A stretch of DNA of 22,563 bases from Carex sylvatica (GCA_964058845.1 CAXKVR010000402.1:1-22563), one strand, 5' to 3'; counted from the stretch's first letter, positions 1 through 10,104 are shown. Numbers and translations are program-made. Notes: a model not told the origin generated them from the letters alone.

Positions 1-280
1 TACAAGAAAAGTAAAAGAGGGAATAGGGGTTAAGCTTATTGGTGACATGGAGTGAAATAATGAAATAGGAGATGGCAGTACTTTCGGGAGAATCAAAGAG
101 AAAGGGGAATGTTAAATTAGAGAGAAGCTCCGTATTTTTTTTTCTGTTTTGGGCACTAATTTATTGTGTAAAGCGACGATGAGGAAGGCAACGCTACAGG
201 AAGGTGGAGCGATACAACAGAAGGAGAAGGAGAAGAACGAGAGGGAGGGATTAGGTGATTTAGAGATTATTAAATATAAT
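1..280 (-). other. possible 5' end of a minus-strand gene leaving the left edge
   Basis: Read on the minus strand, a TATA-like stretch (278-271, TATATTTA) is followed by a pyrimidine-rich leader (about 245-190). The first ATG is at 48-46, and its frame stays open to the window edge for 16 codons (it starts MSPISLTPIPSF). The order of TATA box, CT-rich leader and first ATG is what a plant gene start looks like. Only 16 codons are visible and I recognise no family, so this is an inference. It could also be repeat sequence. Confidence 0.18.
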
Positions 281-644
281 TAACTTCAGTTATTTATTAA
301 TTGGGTAAATTTGTGAGTTTTTAAAATTTAGAAGGGTAAATATGATATTATGAACTTTAGAGGGGGAATAAGTAATTTTGATGTTTTTGAGGGGTATACA
401 TGAAATTCCCCCAATTAATAAAATCCATTTTTAACATGTAAACTAGTTATACAGTGAGTTTTGTATAATATAGCCATCATTTGATTCAATAAAAGATCGT
501 TAAATCTTCAAATTATCCGGTGGACGGTAAAGTTTGTGTGGAATTATTTTATTATTTTTTACGTGCATTATATCGAAATAAAATATATATCATATTTTAA
601 TGTCGGAATTTAAATTTTAAAATTATACTTGATGATTAATAAAA
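281..644. other. AT-rich intergenic stretch, nothing recognised
   Basis: There is no coding potential and no clear terminal repeat. G-rich runs (about 366-370 and 390-395) and a C run at 409-413 hint at old transposon debris, but I cannot delimit an element. Confidence 0.4.
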
Positions 645-1027
645 GGAGAGTTCCAATGCCTCATCGTACCTCATATTTTATATTTTTGTTTTCAAAGTCC
701 AAATTGTCGATCCGAACCATTCAACATGGTATATATACTAAAATATGGTTAGAGATGAAATTTTATAATTTTTAAAATTTTTTTTTACTATTTTTTAAGA
801 TGGGTAGAAAATCACTGTTTTTTGAATGGTTCAAAAATAGTAATTTTGTATCTATCTTAAAAAATAGTAAAAAAATTCAAAAAAAAATATAAAATTGCAT
901 CTTTGTGCATATTTTAGTATAAATATTACGTTGAACGGTTTGGATCGATAATTTGAACTTTAAAAACAAAGATATAAAATATGAGGTATGATGAATTATG
1001 AAAAAGATGAGACATTGGAAACCTCCT
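645..1027. mobile_element. foldback MITE, about 383 bp, possibly Mutator-like
   Basis: The two halves are near-complete reverse complements around a centre near 830. The left end (GGAGAGTTCCAATGCCTCATC region) matches the reverse of the right end (CATTGGAAACCTCC region). The 9-bp direct repeat TTAATAAAA lies immediately outside both ends (636-644 and 1028-1036). A 9-bp target duplication with long terminal repeats would fit a Mutator-type MITE, but the repeat is AT-only and can be realigned into the terminal repeats, so the superfamily is tentative. Both arms carry the GTCGATCCGAACC-type block seen in three other elements of the window. It has no open reading frame. Confidence 0.75.
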
Positions 1028-1036
1028 TTAATAAAA

Positions 1037-1867
1037 ATGTAGTTTACACTTAAATTATTAATTTGAAATACAAAAAGGCCAAATTGCCATCATATGTTTA
1101 TAGTGTAATAAATAAGTATTTATAGTTTGCGACCTTTTAATTTGTAGAATATATATTTTTAAATATTGACGTTTGTGTTGTTTATCACAAGATAGAAAAT
1201 GTTTGCCTTTCTATATTTATTTTGAGTGGTTTAATTTACTTTTATAGTTAGATATAATATTATAAACAAGTAAAATTGATATAGCAATTTTTATTATTTC
1301 TAAAGGTGATATGAAGAATTTCAAAGTAAATGCGAAGTATTAAAACTCGTGAAGTAATTTAATTTATTAAGGATACTAAGATTGATTCATATCTTAAAAT
1401 TAATTTAGTTAGGTTGGATTAGTAGTCGGAGGAATAATTATCACAGATCAGAAAAATTAGAGAATATGTACCAAAATGAAAAACTTGATGACCTTATTTT
1501 AAACAAACCTAGAAAAAAAATTAATAAACAATTTTATCATCAATTTGATCATCAATTTGATCATCAATTTTATTAAATGAAAGAGCTTGTATTATATTAC
1601 ATCTTATTGATCAATTTTACTTTATCATAAATTTGATCGATTACCTTTTTGTATGGATATTTATTAAAAAATAAATAAATATCATTAAAAAATATCAAAA
1701 GTAATTTAATTATAACAGTAAATAACATTAATTTTTTATAATATATATCCATAATTAATAAACAGATAATTATAACTTAAATTATATCCGCATTCATTGT
1801 ATGAATATTCGGATATCTAATTTTTAAATAATACGGATCGGATATTACTGTTCCGTTTTCACATCCT
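1037..1867. other. AT-rich intergenic stretch
   Basis: No gene is seen. The only structure I can define is the short 12-bp minisatellite at 1529-1573; the rest is simple AT-rich sequence. Confidence 0.45.
1529..1573. repeat. 12-bp tandem repeat, about 3.7 copies
   Basis: The unit CAATTTKATCAT repeats at 1529, 1541 and 1553, with a partial copy from 1565. Copies 2 and 3 are identical; copy 1 differs at one position. This is a small minisatellite with no sign of function. Confidence 0.85.
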
Positions 1868-2150
1868 AATTACAAGCTTGACTCGGATTGACCCCAGAAA
1901 TTCATATATTACAGGCTTTTAGTACTCATCAGTGTATTCTTGATCAGACGGTCCGGATTGAAACTCAAAAATTAAGTTACCTTTGTACAATTCTCTGAGG
2001 TAACAGAATATTTATGTTTGGATCACGGACGTCCGATCGGAATCCGGTCAATCCGATCCGAGCTGGAATACCGGGGTACGCTTTAATAGTCGTGTGGATT
2101 CTGATTTCACGGTCCAGATCCGAGCAATCCGATCCGAGCTGGAATACCTT
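1868..2150. repeat. dispersed-repeat sequence in the region upstream of the PRP6 gene, with a 24-bp direct repeat
   Basis: A perfect 24-bp direct repeat occurs at 2049-2072 and 2125-2148 (core CCGATCCGAGCTGGAAT), 76 bp apart. Around 1944-1975 the motif GACGGTCC followed by an ATTGAAACTCAAAAATT-type run resembles the tandem units at 19309-19870, for example GACGGTCC followed by an ATTCATACTCAAAATTT-type run. The region just upstream of the PRP6-like gene therefore seems to include material from the same dispersed repeat family. The family identity is unknown. Confidence 0.55.
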
Positions 2151-2323
2151 AGGTAAAACGAATTCCTTGTATAAGTCGGTTGGCTTCAGATAAGCGGTTC
2201 TACGACCCAATATCACCTCTTCCCGATACAACACAATTTATCAGTTTCAGGCATTCTGTATAGAAAAAACAAGGAAAAAGGGGCTCTCAATCAGATTTGG
2301 GATAGAGCTAACCAGGAACAACC

Positions 2324-5300
2324 ATGGTGTTCGTTCAAACCCTAGATCGCAAAACCCTAGCACTAGACCTCAATCCCCGTTCCACCTCCCTTCTATCCCT
2401 CAAGCTCTCCATCGAATCCCTAACTGGTATTCCTCTCCACCACCAGCGCCTCTTCCTCTCTTCTCGTCGGTTGCTCGCTCAATCCCCTTCGACCGACTCC
2501 ACAACGATTCTCTCTTCTTTCTCTGTCACCGCCACTTCAACCCTAACGCTGCACATCCCCCTCTTAGGTGGCATGCAAGCACCTGTTCCACCCCGCCCGG
2601 CCAAGTATGATTTCCTCAGTTCTAAGCCGCCTTCTAATTACGTTGCTGGGTTGGGTCGTGGTGCTACTGGTTTCACAACTCGATCTGATATTGGTCCAGC
2701 CCGTGCTGCGCCTGATCTACCTGACCGATCGACCGCCCTTGGTGCCGCACCTGCTGGACCTGTTGGTCGTGGCCGTGGCAAGGGTCCTGGTGAGGAGGAA
2801 GAAGAAGAGGAGGCTGATGAGAAGGGCTATGATGAAAACCAAAAGTTTGATGAATTCGAAGGGAATGATGTGGGTTTATTTGCTTCGGCGGAGTACGACG
2901 AGGATGACAAAGAGGCTGATGAAGTTTGGGAAGCTATAGATAAACAAATGGATTTAAGGAGAAAGGATCGGCGTGAGGCAAGGTTGAAACAGGAGATAGA
3001 GAAGTACCGTGCTTCAAACCCTAAAATCACCGAACAATTTGCAGATTTGAAGAGAAAGTTAGCAGATGTGACACCGCAAGAGTGGGATAGCATACCAGAA
3101 ATAGGTGATTATTCAAACAGGAACAAGAAGAAGCGGTTTGAGAGTTTTGTACCCATACCTGATACTCTACTAGAGAAGGCAAGACAGGAACAGGAGCATG
3201 TTACGGCTCTTGACCCAAAAAGCCGTGCAGCTGGTGGGACCGAAACTCCGTGGAACCAAACCCCAGTTACTGATCTAACTGCAGTTGGTGAAGGGAGAGG
3301 CACTGTGCTTTCTCTAAAGTTGGATCGGTTGTCTGATTCTGTGTCAGGTCTAACTGTGGTGGATCCAAAGGGTTATTTAACTGATCTGAAGAGCATGAAG
3401 ATAACTAGTGATGCTGAAATTTCAGATATTAAGAAAGCTAGGTTGCTACTCAAATCTGTGATTCAAACTAACCCTAAGCATCCCCCCGGTTGGATTGCCG
3501 CGGCTAGGTTAGAAGAAGTTGCAGGTAAGATCAATGCTGCAAGAGAGCTGATTCAAAGAGGGTGTGAAGAATGCCCTAAAAATGAAGATGTATGGCTTGA
3601 GGCATGTCGTTTGGCTAGTCCTGACAATGCCAAGGCAGTTATTGCAAAAGGAATTAAGGCGATACCAAATTCGGTCAAACTTTGGATGCAAGCTTCCGAG
3701 CTAGAGACTAACAATGTGAACAAGAGTCGAGTGTTACGTAAGGGTTTGGAGCATATACCCGATTCGGTGAGGCTTTGGAAAGCTGTGGTTGGAATGGCAA
3801 ATGAAGATGATGCAAGGGTGTTGCTGCACAGAGCAGTTGAGTGCTGTCCTCTCCATGTGGAATTGTGGATTGCTTTGGCTAGGCTAGAGACTTACGATCA
3901 GTCGAAAAAGGTACTTAACAAGGCCAGAGAGAAGCTACCGAAAGAACCTGCAATTTGGATTACTGCAGCTAAGCTTGAGGAAGCGCATGGTAATACACAG
4001 TCAGTTTCTAAGGTGATTGAAAGAGGTATAAGGTCTTTGCAAAAGGAGGGTCTGGAGATTGATAGAGAGGCTTGGATGAAGGAAGCTGAGGCGGCTGAAC
4101 GTGCCGGCTCGGTTTTGACTTGTCAAGCAATTATTAAAAATACTGTTGGACTTGGGGTGGAAGAAGAGGATAGAAGACGCACATGGGTTGCTGATGCCGA
4201 GGAGTGTGAAAAACGTGGATCTATTGAAACGGCTCGAGCTATATATGCACATGCACTAAGCGTGTTTTTAACTAAGACGAAGATATGGCTTAAGGCAGCC
4301 AATTTGGAAAAGAAACATGGAACAAGGGAATCCCTTGATGCTCTCCTGAGAAAGGCAGTTACATACAAGCCTCAAGCTGAGGTTTTGTGGCTCATGGGTG
4401 CAAAGGAGAAATGGTTAGCAGGTGATGTACCAGCTGCAAGAGCTATTCTCCAAGAAGCATATGCCGCTATACCCAATTCAGAAGAGATTTGGTTGGCCGC
4501 TTTTAAACTTGAGTTTGAGAATAACGAGCCAGAGAGAGCAAGAATGCTTTTGGCCAAAGCAAGAGAAAGGGGAGGGACTGCACGGGTTTGGATGAAATCT
4601 GCCATTGTGGAAAGAGAATTGGGTAATACGGCTGAAGAAAGGAAGTTGCTCAAAGAAGGTTTGAAACTCTTCCCAAATTTCTTCAAATTATGGCTTATGT
4701 TTGGCCAAATGGAGGACCGGCTTGGTAATGCCGAAAAGGCGAAAGAAGCATACAACAATGGCCTTTATCACTGTCCCAACTGCATTCCTCTCTGGCTTTC
4801 TCTTGCAAAACTTGAGGAAAGGATGAACGGCCTGAGCAAGGCACGTGCAGTGCTTACACTGGCAAGGAAGAAAAACCCGAAAAATCCAGACCTTTGGCTT
4901 GCAGCTGTGCGTGCCGAGTCCAGGCATGGTAACAAGAAAGAAGCAGAAAATCTAATGGCAAAGGCGATGCAAGAGTGCCCCAATACTGGTATTCTATGGG
5001 CTGCATTGATCGAAATGGTGCCACGGCAACAGAGAAAAACCAAAAGTATGGATGCATTAAAAGCGTGCCCAGAGGACCCGTATGTGATTGCAGCTATTGC
5101 AAAGCTGTTTTGGGCAGATCGGAAGGTCGATAAGGCCAGAAGTTATTACAACCGGGCAGTTATCTTGTCTCCTGACATAGGTGATCACTGGGCGTTGTAC
5201 TATATGTTTGAGTTGCAACATGGCACTGAGGATACACAGAATGAAGTGTTAAAGCGATGTGTGACTCATGAACCAAAGCACGGGGAGAGGTGGCAGGCTA

Positions 5301-5410
5301 TATCGAAGGCCGTGGAGAATTCACATCTGTTGGTGGACGCTATTTTGAAGAAAGTTGTTGTTGCGCTTGGCAAAGAAGAGAATGCTGTTTCAGATGGGAT
5401 GAAGCCATAG
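2324..5410 (+). CDS. STA1: pre-mRNA-processing factor 6 homologue (STABILIZED1-like U5 snRNP/tri-snRNP splicing factor)
   Basis: This is one uninterrupted frame of 1028 codons, matching the length I recall for Arabidopsis STABILIZED1 (about 1029) and its intronless structure. PRP6 proteins bridge U5 and U4/U6 snRNPs in the nuclear tri-snRNP; the Arabidopsis protein is linked to cold and heat tolerance and mRNA turnover. Residues about 1-80 ([16 protein letters not shown] onward) look like the ubiquitin-like domain found on plant PRP6. Residues about 90-290 are the conserved PRP1 N-terminal region ([61 protein letters not shown]), with a run of seven Glu inside it after a Gly/Arg-rich stretch. 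From about residue 370 to 1000 there are tandem HAT/TPR helical repeats, recognisable by recurring W-x-x-A/G-x-x-E phrases such as [19 protein letters not shown] and [10 protein letters not shown]. The start is in good context (ACCATGG). I see no frameshift or internal stop. Confidence 0.97.
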   Translation: MVFVQTLDRKTLALDLNPRSTSLLSLKLSIESLTGIPLHHQRLFLSSRRLLAQSPSTDSTTILSSFSVTATSTLTLHIPLLGGMQAPVPPRPAKYDFLSSKPPSNYVAGLGRGATGFTTRSDIGPARAAPDLPDRSTALGAAPAGPVGRGRGKGPGEEEEEEEADEKGYDENQKFDEFEGNDVGLFASAEYDEDDKEADEVWEAIDKQMDLRRKDRREARLKQEIEKYRASNPKITEQFADLKRKLADVTPQEWDSIPEIGDYSNRNKKKRFESFVPIPDTLLEKARQEQEHVTALDPKSRAAGGTETPWNQTPVTDLTAVGEGRGTVLSLKLDRLSDSVSGLTVVDPKGYLTDLKSMKITSDAEISDIKKARLLLKSVIQTNPKHPPGWIAAARLEEVAGKINAARELIQRGCEECPKNEDVWLEACRLASPDNAKAVIAKGIKAIPNSVKLWMQASELETNNVNKSRVLRKGLEHIPDSVRLWKAVVGMANEDDARVLLHRAVECCPLHVELWIALARLETYDQSKKVLNKAREKLPKEPAIWITAAKLEEAHGNTQSVSKVIERGIRSLQKEGLEIDREAWMKEAEAAERAGSVLTCQAIIKNTVGLGVEEEDRRRTWVADAEECEKRGSIETARAIYAHALSVFLTKTKIWLKAANLEKKHGTRESLDALLRKAVTYKPQAEVLWLMGAKEKWLAGDVPAARAILQEAYAAIPNSEEIWLAAFKLEFENNEPERARMLLAKARERGGTARVWMKSAIVERELGNTAEERKLLKEGLKLFPNFFKLWLMFGQMEDRLGNAEKAKEAYNNGLYHCPNCIPLWLSLAKLEERMNGLSKARAVLTLARKKNPKNPDLWLAAVRAESRHGNKKEAENLMAKAMQECPNTGILWAALIEMVPRQQRKTKSMDALKACPEDPYVIAAIAKLFWADRKVDKARSYYNRAVILSPDIGDHWALYYMFELQHGTEDTQNEVLKRCVTHEPKHGERWQAISKAVENSHLLVDAILKKVVVALGKEENAVSDGMKP
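2337..2360 (+). promoter_or_regulatory. two telobox-like AAACCCTAG motifs inside the first codons of the PRP6 gene
   Basis: AAACCCTAG occurs at 2337-2345 and again at 2352-2360, 15 bp apart. They encode parts of [11 protein letters not shown]. Teloboxes are known near the transcription starts of plant housekeeping genes, where Myb-type telomere-repeat binding factors bind. Here they lie just downstream of the ATG. Coding constraint or chance could also explain them. Confidence 0.35.
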
Positions 5411-6640
5411 TTCTATGCTATGAATATGGTATTTTTCACTCTTGCTGTATCATTTTCCTATTTGTTGGATTCTTGTATTTGCAAGAGTTCTCTTTTGATA
5501 GCTTTTATTTGGTCCTGTTTATTCAGTTTTAAGTTTAAAAAAAATATTAGAACTGTCTTGGTTGTATATTTTATGGGACAAAAAATGGATTTTGGAGTAT
5601 TGTAAACTACTGTTCACTTTAAACCTGGTGGAGGAGTATATGTTTGTGATTTATATTGTAGTTCTTGCTTTCCTGAATATTATTCCTAAATTTATTATAT
5701 AGTAAAATGGAGCAACAAATAGTGGATGTCTTCAAGGAAACACTGGCAAATATGTTACCAGCAGACATCGAGATCAGATGCTGATCATGGCTGCTGTTGA
5801 GGTTCAGGAAAGGATTTGAAGGGTATTTTTGGTAGTTCGACGAAAATTATCATTATACTTCTTGTACTCAATTAAAGAAGTGCTTCTTGGTTTGTTTTAT
5901 ATCAAGGATTTATTGAACTGGTATTTTGTAGGTGAAAATAACAAACTGGTATCTATGTTTGGTAGGGTCTGAAGGGTTACTGAGTTTTGAGGGGGCGGAT
6001 GTGGGCCAGGTAGTGCTAGGGTTTTGCTTGGGTTGGATGATATAATTTGTTAGAAGTTAGAACAGTGAGCATTATTTGTTTCTGTTTTTAGTGGAAACAA
6101 TTGACCTTGTTTTTTGGGGCGCTACTTTTTCTTAAGAAAAAGCTTTCATTTGGATGGTTACCGAACTTATTTATTCATAGTGTCTATGCCTTGAGTTTCA
6201 GGGAAAGGGGGGAAAGAAATACTTTAGGGAAAAAGAGATAAATTTGAAATGGTTTTAGTCATTCAGTATTGTTCTCCAATTACAGTATATGTGTATTTTT
6301 TTTTAAATAAACCCTACTGGTTTCATTATTGAAACCACAAAGACTTAAAGAATACTGGTACCAAATCTCTGCTACCAGCCCTGCAGTACATAGTAATCCT
6401 AATATAGCTATTACAATTATCATTGCACATCATCACAAGCCAAGTACTATCATCACCTCAGAGATAGCCCAAACACAAGACCACAATACTACGAAACATC
6501 AAAACACAATACAATATTTTAGCATATACAGAGAAGGCTGATAATCCTAACAAGACCTAACTATGATTTACAATTAAGCATGGTTTAGTTAATCAAAGAT
6601 GAGGGATTGGCAGGAGTAGAGTGGAAAAAACATAACATGC
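5411..6640. other. PRP6 3' region and intergenic sequence
   Basis: The 3' untranslated region begins directly after the TAG at 5408-5410. T-rich and TGTA-containing sequence continues to about 5620, but I cannot pick a poly(A) site. Two small open frames (5707-5784 plus strand, 6280-6423 minus strand) are discussed as findings and are not called as genes. A short hairpin with arms GGTTTCA/TGAAACC lies near 6319-6336. Confidence 0.5.
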
Positions 6641-7090
6641 TGGGCCGTGGGCCGTGCTGTGACTAATTGACTTTGGTCTCGTGCCATGTTGTGATCAAGT
6701 GAACAGTGACCTGTGTTGTGTTGTGTCGTGATTAAAATGTGAAAGGGTGGTCACAGTACGTGAGTCACGTTGTCGTGACTATTCGTGTGACGTGTCCAAA
6801 TGTAATTGGTTATGTTTTTCACATTTAACAATTTTTTCATAATTTAAGTTGGTCTATTCACTATTTGATTAGACTTAACGGTTCTAATTACACGCGATTA
6901 CGTATCGTGCTGTGATCAAAATGTCAAAGAGTGGTCACAGTACATGAATGGTCATAGCACGCGATATACGAGTCACGGTACGGAATAGTAACACGTTTCG
7001 TGCCGTAATCGTGTTGTTCTGTGACATAGTGGTTACTGTTTCGTACCATAATTGTGTCGTTATGTGACAGAGTCGAGAGTCAGTTTTGCC
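6640..7090. repeat. GTCGTG-rich degenerate repeat with a 32-bp direct duplication
   Basis: The stretch is dense in CGTG, GTCGTG and CACG motifs unlike its AT-rich surroundings. A 32-bp segment at 6728-6759 recurs with about four changes at 6912-6943 (core AGTGGTCACAGTAC or GGTGGTCACAGTAC). CGTGCCGTGTCGTG-like sequence is common in decayed plant transposons, but I cannot assign a class or find ends. Confidence 0.5.
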
Positions 7091-7663
7091 GTGCTATTTT
7101 TTTCACTCTAGGCAGAAGGCGAGGAGAAGAATCAGGTAGTCAATCTAGTTATCATAGAAATGGAGGAGTCCATTTTGACCTTAACAAATTGTATTAAAAA
7201 TTAATAAAAAAAGTGATATATAAAATATTAAGAATAGTAGCCTCCAAAAGAAATTGAATAAAAATATTAACCTTTAAGAATAAGACAGAGAATATCACAC
7301 AGCTGTAGGGGCGTAGGGCACAATTGAACAGTGCTAAATAAAGGAGAGAGAAAAAAGATAAAACATCTGGAGAAGTCCAATTTTGTCACTTTCTCCTTTC
7401 TTTTATTTAAGTTGTGACATCTTTTATGTAACCTTGCTATAATTATTATGGACATGTTTATTGAAAACGGAAAGAAATGATAAACTTTTTTTTTTCTCAA
7501 GTTGCTGGTAAAGGAAAACTAGAGAGTTTATAGCAATTTTCAGAACTTCAAAGAAATGCTTTCTGTATCAATGAATGCAACATTTTGATAAATTGTCCAC
7601 AAAAGTTCTACAATCAACATTGCACTATTGAATTGAAAAGAACAGCTGACAAATTTTTTCAGG
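7091..7663. other. intergenic stretch, nothing recognised
   Basis: AT-rich sequence with no supportable gene. A 77-codon open frame on the minus strand (7500-7267) has a low-complexity K/F/L/C-rich translation and no recognisable motif. Confidence 0.4.
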
Positions 7664-7991
7664 ATGCGTTTGGATGCACTATAGAATAGCGAGAATAGCT
7701 ACTGTTGAGAATAGCAAATAAGAATAGTATGGTAAGAGAATAGTGCTAACTCAAGTTATTTGGAATAGCTAAAATGTTATTTGGATGCACTCTTTGGAAT
7801 AGAGCCGCTATTCTTTGGATGAATTCTTTGCAACAAATGTTATTCCTATTTTTTGTTGGAATAACGAGAATAGCGAGAACAGCGTTATTCTCGCTATTCC
7901 GAATAGCAATTGAGTATGTTTGGATGGATCAGAACAGCGCTATTCAAAATAGCTAACTATTCTCGCTATTCTCAATACATCCAAACGTACT
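7664..7991. mobile_element. foldback MITE with GTTTGGATG termini, probably nested
   Basis: The left end has CGTTTGGATGCA followed by GAATAGCGAGAATAG. The right end carries the reverse complement (CTATTCTCGCTATTCTCAAT then CATCCAAACG). The GAATAGCGAGAATAG type of motif recurs many times in both orientations inside. Further TTTGGATG motifs at about 7780, 7815 and 7919 look like internal ends, suggesting that one copy inserted into another or that the ends were duplicated. No clear target duplication is visible. The frame at 7774-7956 is repeat sequence. Confidence 0.7.
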
Positions 7992-8484
7992 CTCAATCGT
8001 TGAGAAGCCCTTGTCCAAATAGAAGAATGACAAACCTATAAGGGTGAAAATGCGAAGTACTGAGCAGATTCTAGAAAGCGTGACAAGAATTCCCATAGAG
8101 AAAGGTCTATCACCTTAATTTTTTTTTTTTTTTTTTTTACGGTTTGTCTCAAGTCAAAAAAAAAAAATATAGTTGTGATAGACATGATGAGCCAACGCAA
8201 AATATATCATCTTTATATAAATGAAATCTCAATTGAATTATATTTTTAATTTATTTTAACTTATTTGAAACAAAAACTTTGTTGTTATTGTTTTTATTAT
8301 TTACAATTTTATTATGAATATCAAAATACTTGGGAGCCTACACTAATCTCACAACAAAAGTACTCATTTATAATTATGGCATTTTCTGTTCAACTTATTA
8401 AATTAAATCTCCATGCCTCTAAAAGACTAAAACAAGTAATAACCTCCACTCTTACAACTGATACATTCATCTCTGGAACAAATT
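7992..8484. other. intergenic stretch with homopolymer runs
   Basis: A run of about 20 T at about 8119-8139 and a run of about 12 A at 8156-8167 face each other across 16 bp. The rest is AT-rich with no gene-like signal; the 73-codon frame at 8265-8486 has no recognisable motif. Confidence 0.4.
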
Positions 8485-8720
8485 AAAGTACAATTTTTTG
8501 AATAATTAACTCCACCCAAAGGAAACAAATCGGCAAGTTCAAAAATCACACATCACATCAATGAGGTGAAATTATCCTTGAGATATTTAACGATGGGGAA
8601 AAAAGTACAGTGTCATTTGAATAATTAGCTCCACCGAAAGGAAACAAATCGGCAAGTCCAAAAATCATACAGCACATCAATTAGGAGAAAATATCCTCGA
8701 GATATTTAACGATGGGGGAG
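8485..8720. repeat. tandem duplication, two copies of about 118 bp
   Basis: Copy 1 (8485 to about 8600) and copy 2 (about 8602-8720) share long matching stretches, including AAGGAAACAAATCGGCAAGT, the CACATCAAT run and GAGATATTTAACGATGGGG. The period is 117-119 bp, with scattered substitutions. There is no open frame through both copies. Confidence 0.85.
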
Positions 8721-9043
8721 AAAGGTGGAAAAAAAAGTTTAAGAGACGACAATAATTTCCCAAATTAATATTTTTTTAAGTAGCAAAGCGACAAAGCATC
8801 ATGATTACAATTGAAATTGTGTCATAGAGATAACGATTACTTGACCAAATTTCTACACATTATTCTTTATATAAAGCAGATGTAACTTGTTCCTGGTTAT
8901 TTGATCCGAACCTATCCAGTTTAATTCATAATAATCAGTAATGTCACCACGCGCGCGTTGCGGTGGAGAATGTGAGTATTACATTATTATAATTTTTTTT
9001 TTGAAATCATACATTATTATAATTTTTCAATGCAAATAATATA

Positions 9044-9275
9044 GGTTGTGTTTGGATGAGTCAAAAAATAGTGTTAATTCGAATTAATTACTATTTTAAA
9101 CTATTATTTTATTTTTGAATGTGTTTGGATTAGAAAAAAGAGATTATTCTTTGTTTGTTTTTAGTAGATTAGCATGTTATTCTACTAATTTAACTAAAAG
9201 TTGGATTAATTCACTATTTTAAATTTGAGTTAGCTCACTATTCTTATTAATTCAAGTCTTCATCCAAACACAACC
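9044..9275. mobile_element. 232-bp MITE with 16-bp perfect terminal inverted repeats
   Basis: The left terminus GGTTGTGTTTGGATGA at 9044 is matched by TCATCCAAACACAACC ending at 9275. The trinucleotide ATA flanks both sides (9041-9043 and 9276-9278), which could be a 3-bp target duplication. The TTTGGATG core is shared with the element at 7664-7991, so the two may use related transposases. The 3-bp duplication would suit the PIF/Harbinger group, but ATA is not its usual TWA target. It is non-coding. Confidence 0.85.
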
Positions 9276-9295
9276 ATAAAGAAGCAATACGTGAA

Positions 9296-10104
9296 ACTAG
9301 GGGTGGCAACAAATCAAACCTATCATGAATTAAATTTGATTTGAATAAGATTCGAACTGAATTGGGTTTGATTTGTTTTGAATCGAACTAATTTCGAATC
9401 GAATTAATTGTGAACTACATATTTTTCGAATCGAATTACGAACTAATTTTTTTTTTAGTAGCCCTAGTTATACCGGTAGTTTATACATTAATTTTCTTCT
9501 CGCGGGACAATTCACACAACTTTCTTTTATCTTTCACAAATTCACACTAATGAATTATGGACTAGGTTATTAGTTGTTAGCTGCTATAATCCTGCCAACT
9601 GAGCATAGACAAATACAAGACTGATAGCTGCTACATTAATTCTCACAATTACCACTACGGTACTCAAAAAATAGCTTCAGTGTAACATCAAAGTATGAAA
9701 TGAGTGTTTTTAAGTTGAAAATTTATTCTTAAAAAAATACATCACAACAAATAATCGTAAAAAGAGAATTAAGTACAAGAACTGAAATATGCAGTAAAAC
9801 AAGTAATCGTACAAGAACTGAGTGTTTTGAGAGTTAGGGAGCGTCAGCTAGGTTAAATTACGACTCTCTCTATCTTGGGTTCTAATTTCATCAGATAAAT
9901 GAATGACCGATGTTATTATGAGATTCGAACTATAAAAGTTTGCGAACCCATTTCGATCGAACTAGACCTAGTTTGAATTTGATTTGAATTAATTTCGAAC
10001 CAAATCTGATTTAATTCGTTTCAGTTCGAATTAATTTCGAATCAAATTAACTTGAATCTAACTCAAATCGAATCACGAACTACGAATTTTTTTGCCAGCC
10101 CTAC
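9296..10104. mobile_element. non-autonomous hAT-type transposon, 809 bp
   Basis: The 8-bp direct repeat TACGTGAA occurs at 9288-9295 and 10105-10112, directly outside the element; this is the hAT target length. The termini are ACTAGGGGTGGCAA on the left and TTGCCAGCCCTAC on the right, an imperfect inverted pair of the kind seen in plant hAT elements. The subterminal regions (about 9310-9460 and 9920-10090) are packed with TTCGAA, AATCGAA and GAATTAATT motifs in both orientations, as expected of transposase-binding repeats. The interior, about 9470-9900, is different in composition and has no transposase frame. A second, inner AGTAGCCCTA end-like motif at about 9462-9471 suggests a composite origin. 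Confidence 0.85.

Noticed and set aside
1977..2234. 85-codon minus-strand frame upstream of the PRP6 gene
   Set aside because: It runs through the dispersed repeat and the 24-bp direct repeat, has no family features, and overlaps the likely PRP6 promoter and leader.
2568..2939. 123-codon plus-strand frame inside the PRP6 gene
   Set aside because: Alternative-frame reading of the PRP6 N-terminal region; low-complexity R/K/L-rich translation.
4372..4758. 128-codon minus-strand frame inside the PRP6 gene
   Set aside because: Antisense to the HAT repeat region and Ala/Ser/Leu-rich, as expected of a shadow frame.
8119..8167. Facing T and A homopolymer runs as a retroposon tail or hairpin
   Set aside because: No adjacent gene-derived sequence or target duplication; simple homopolymers are common here.
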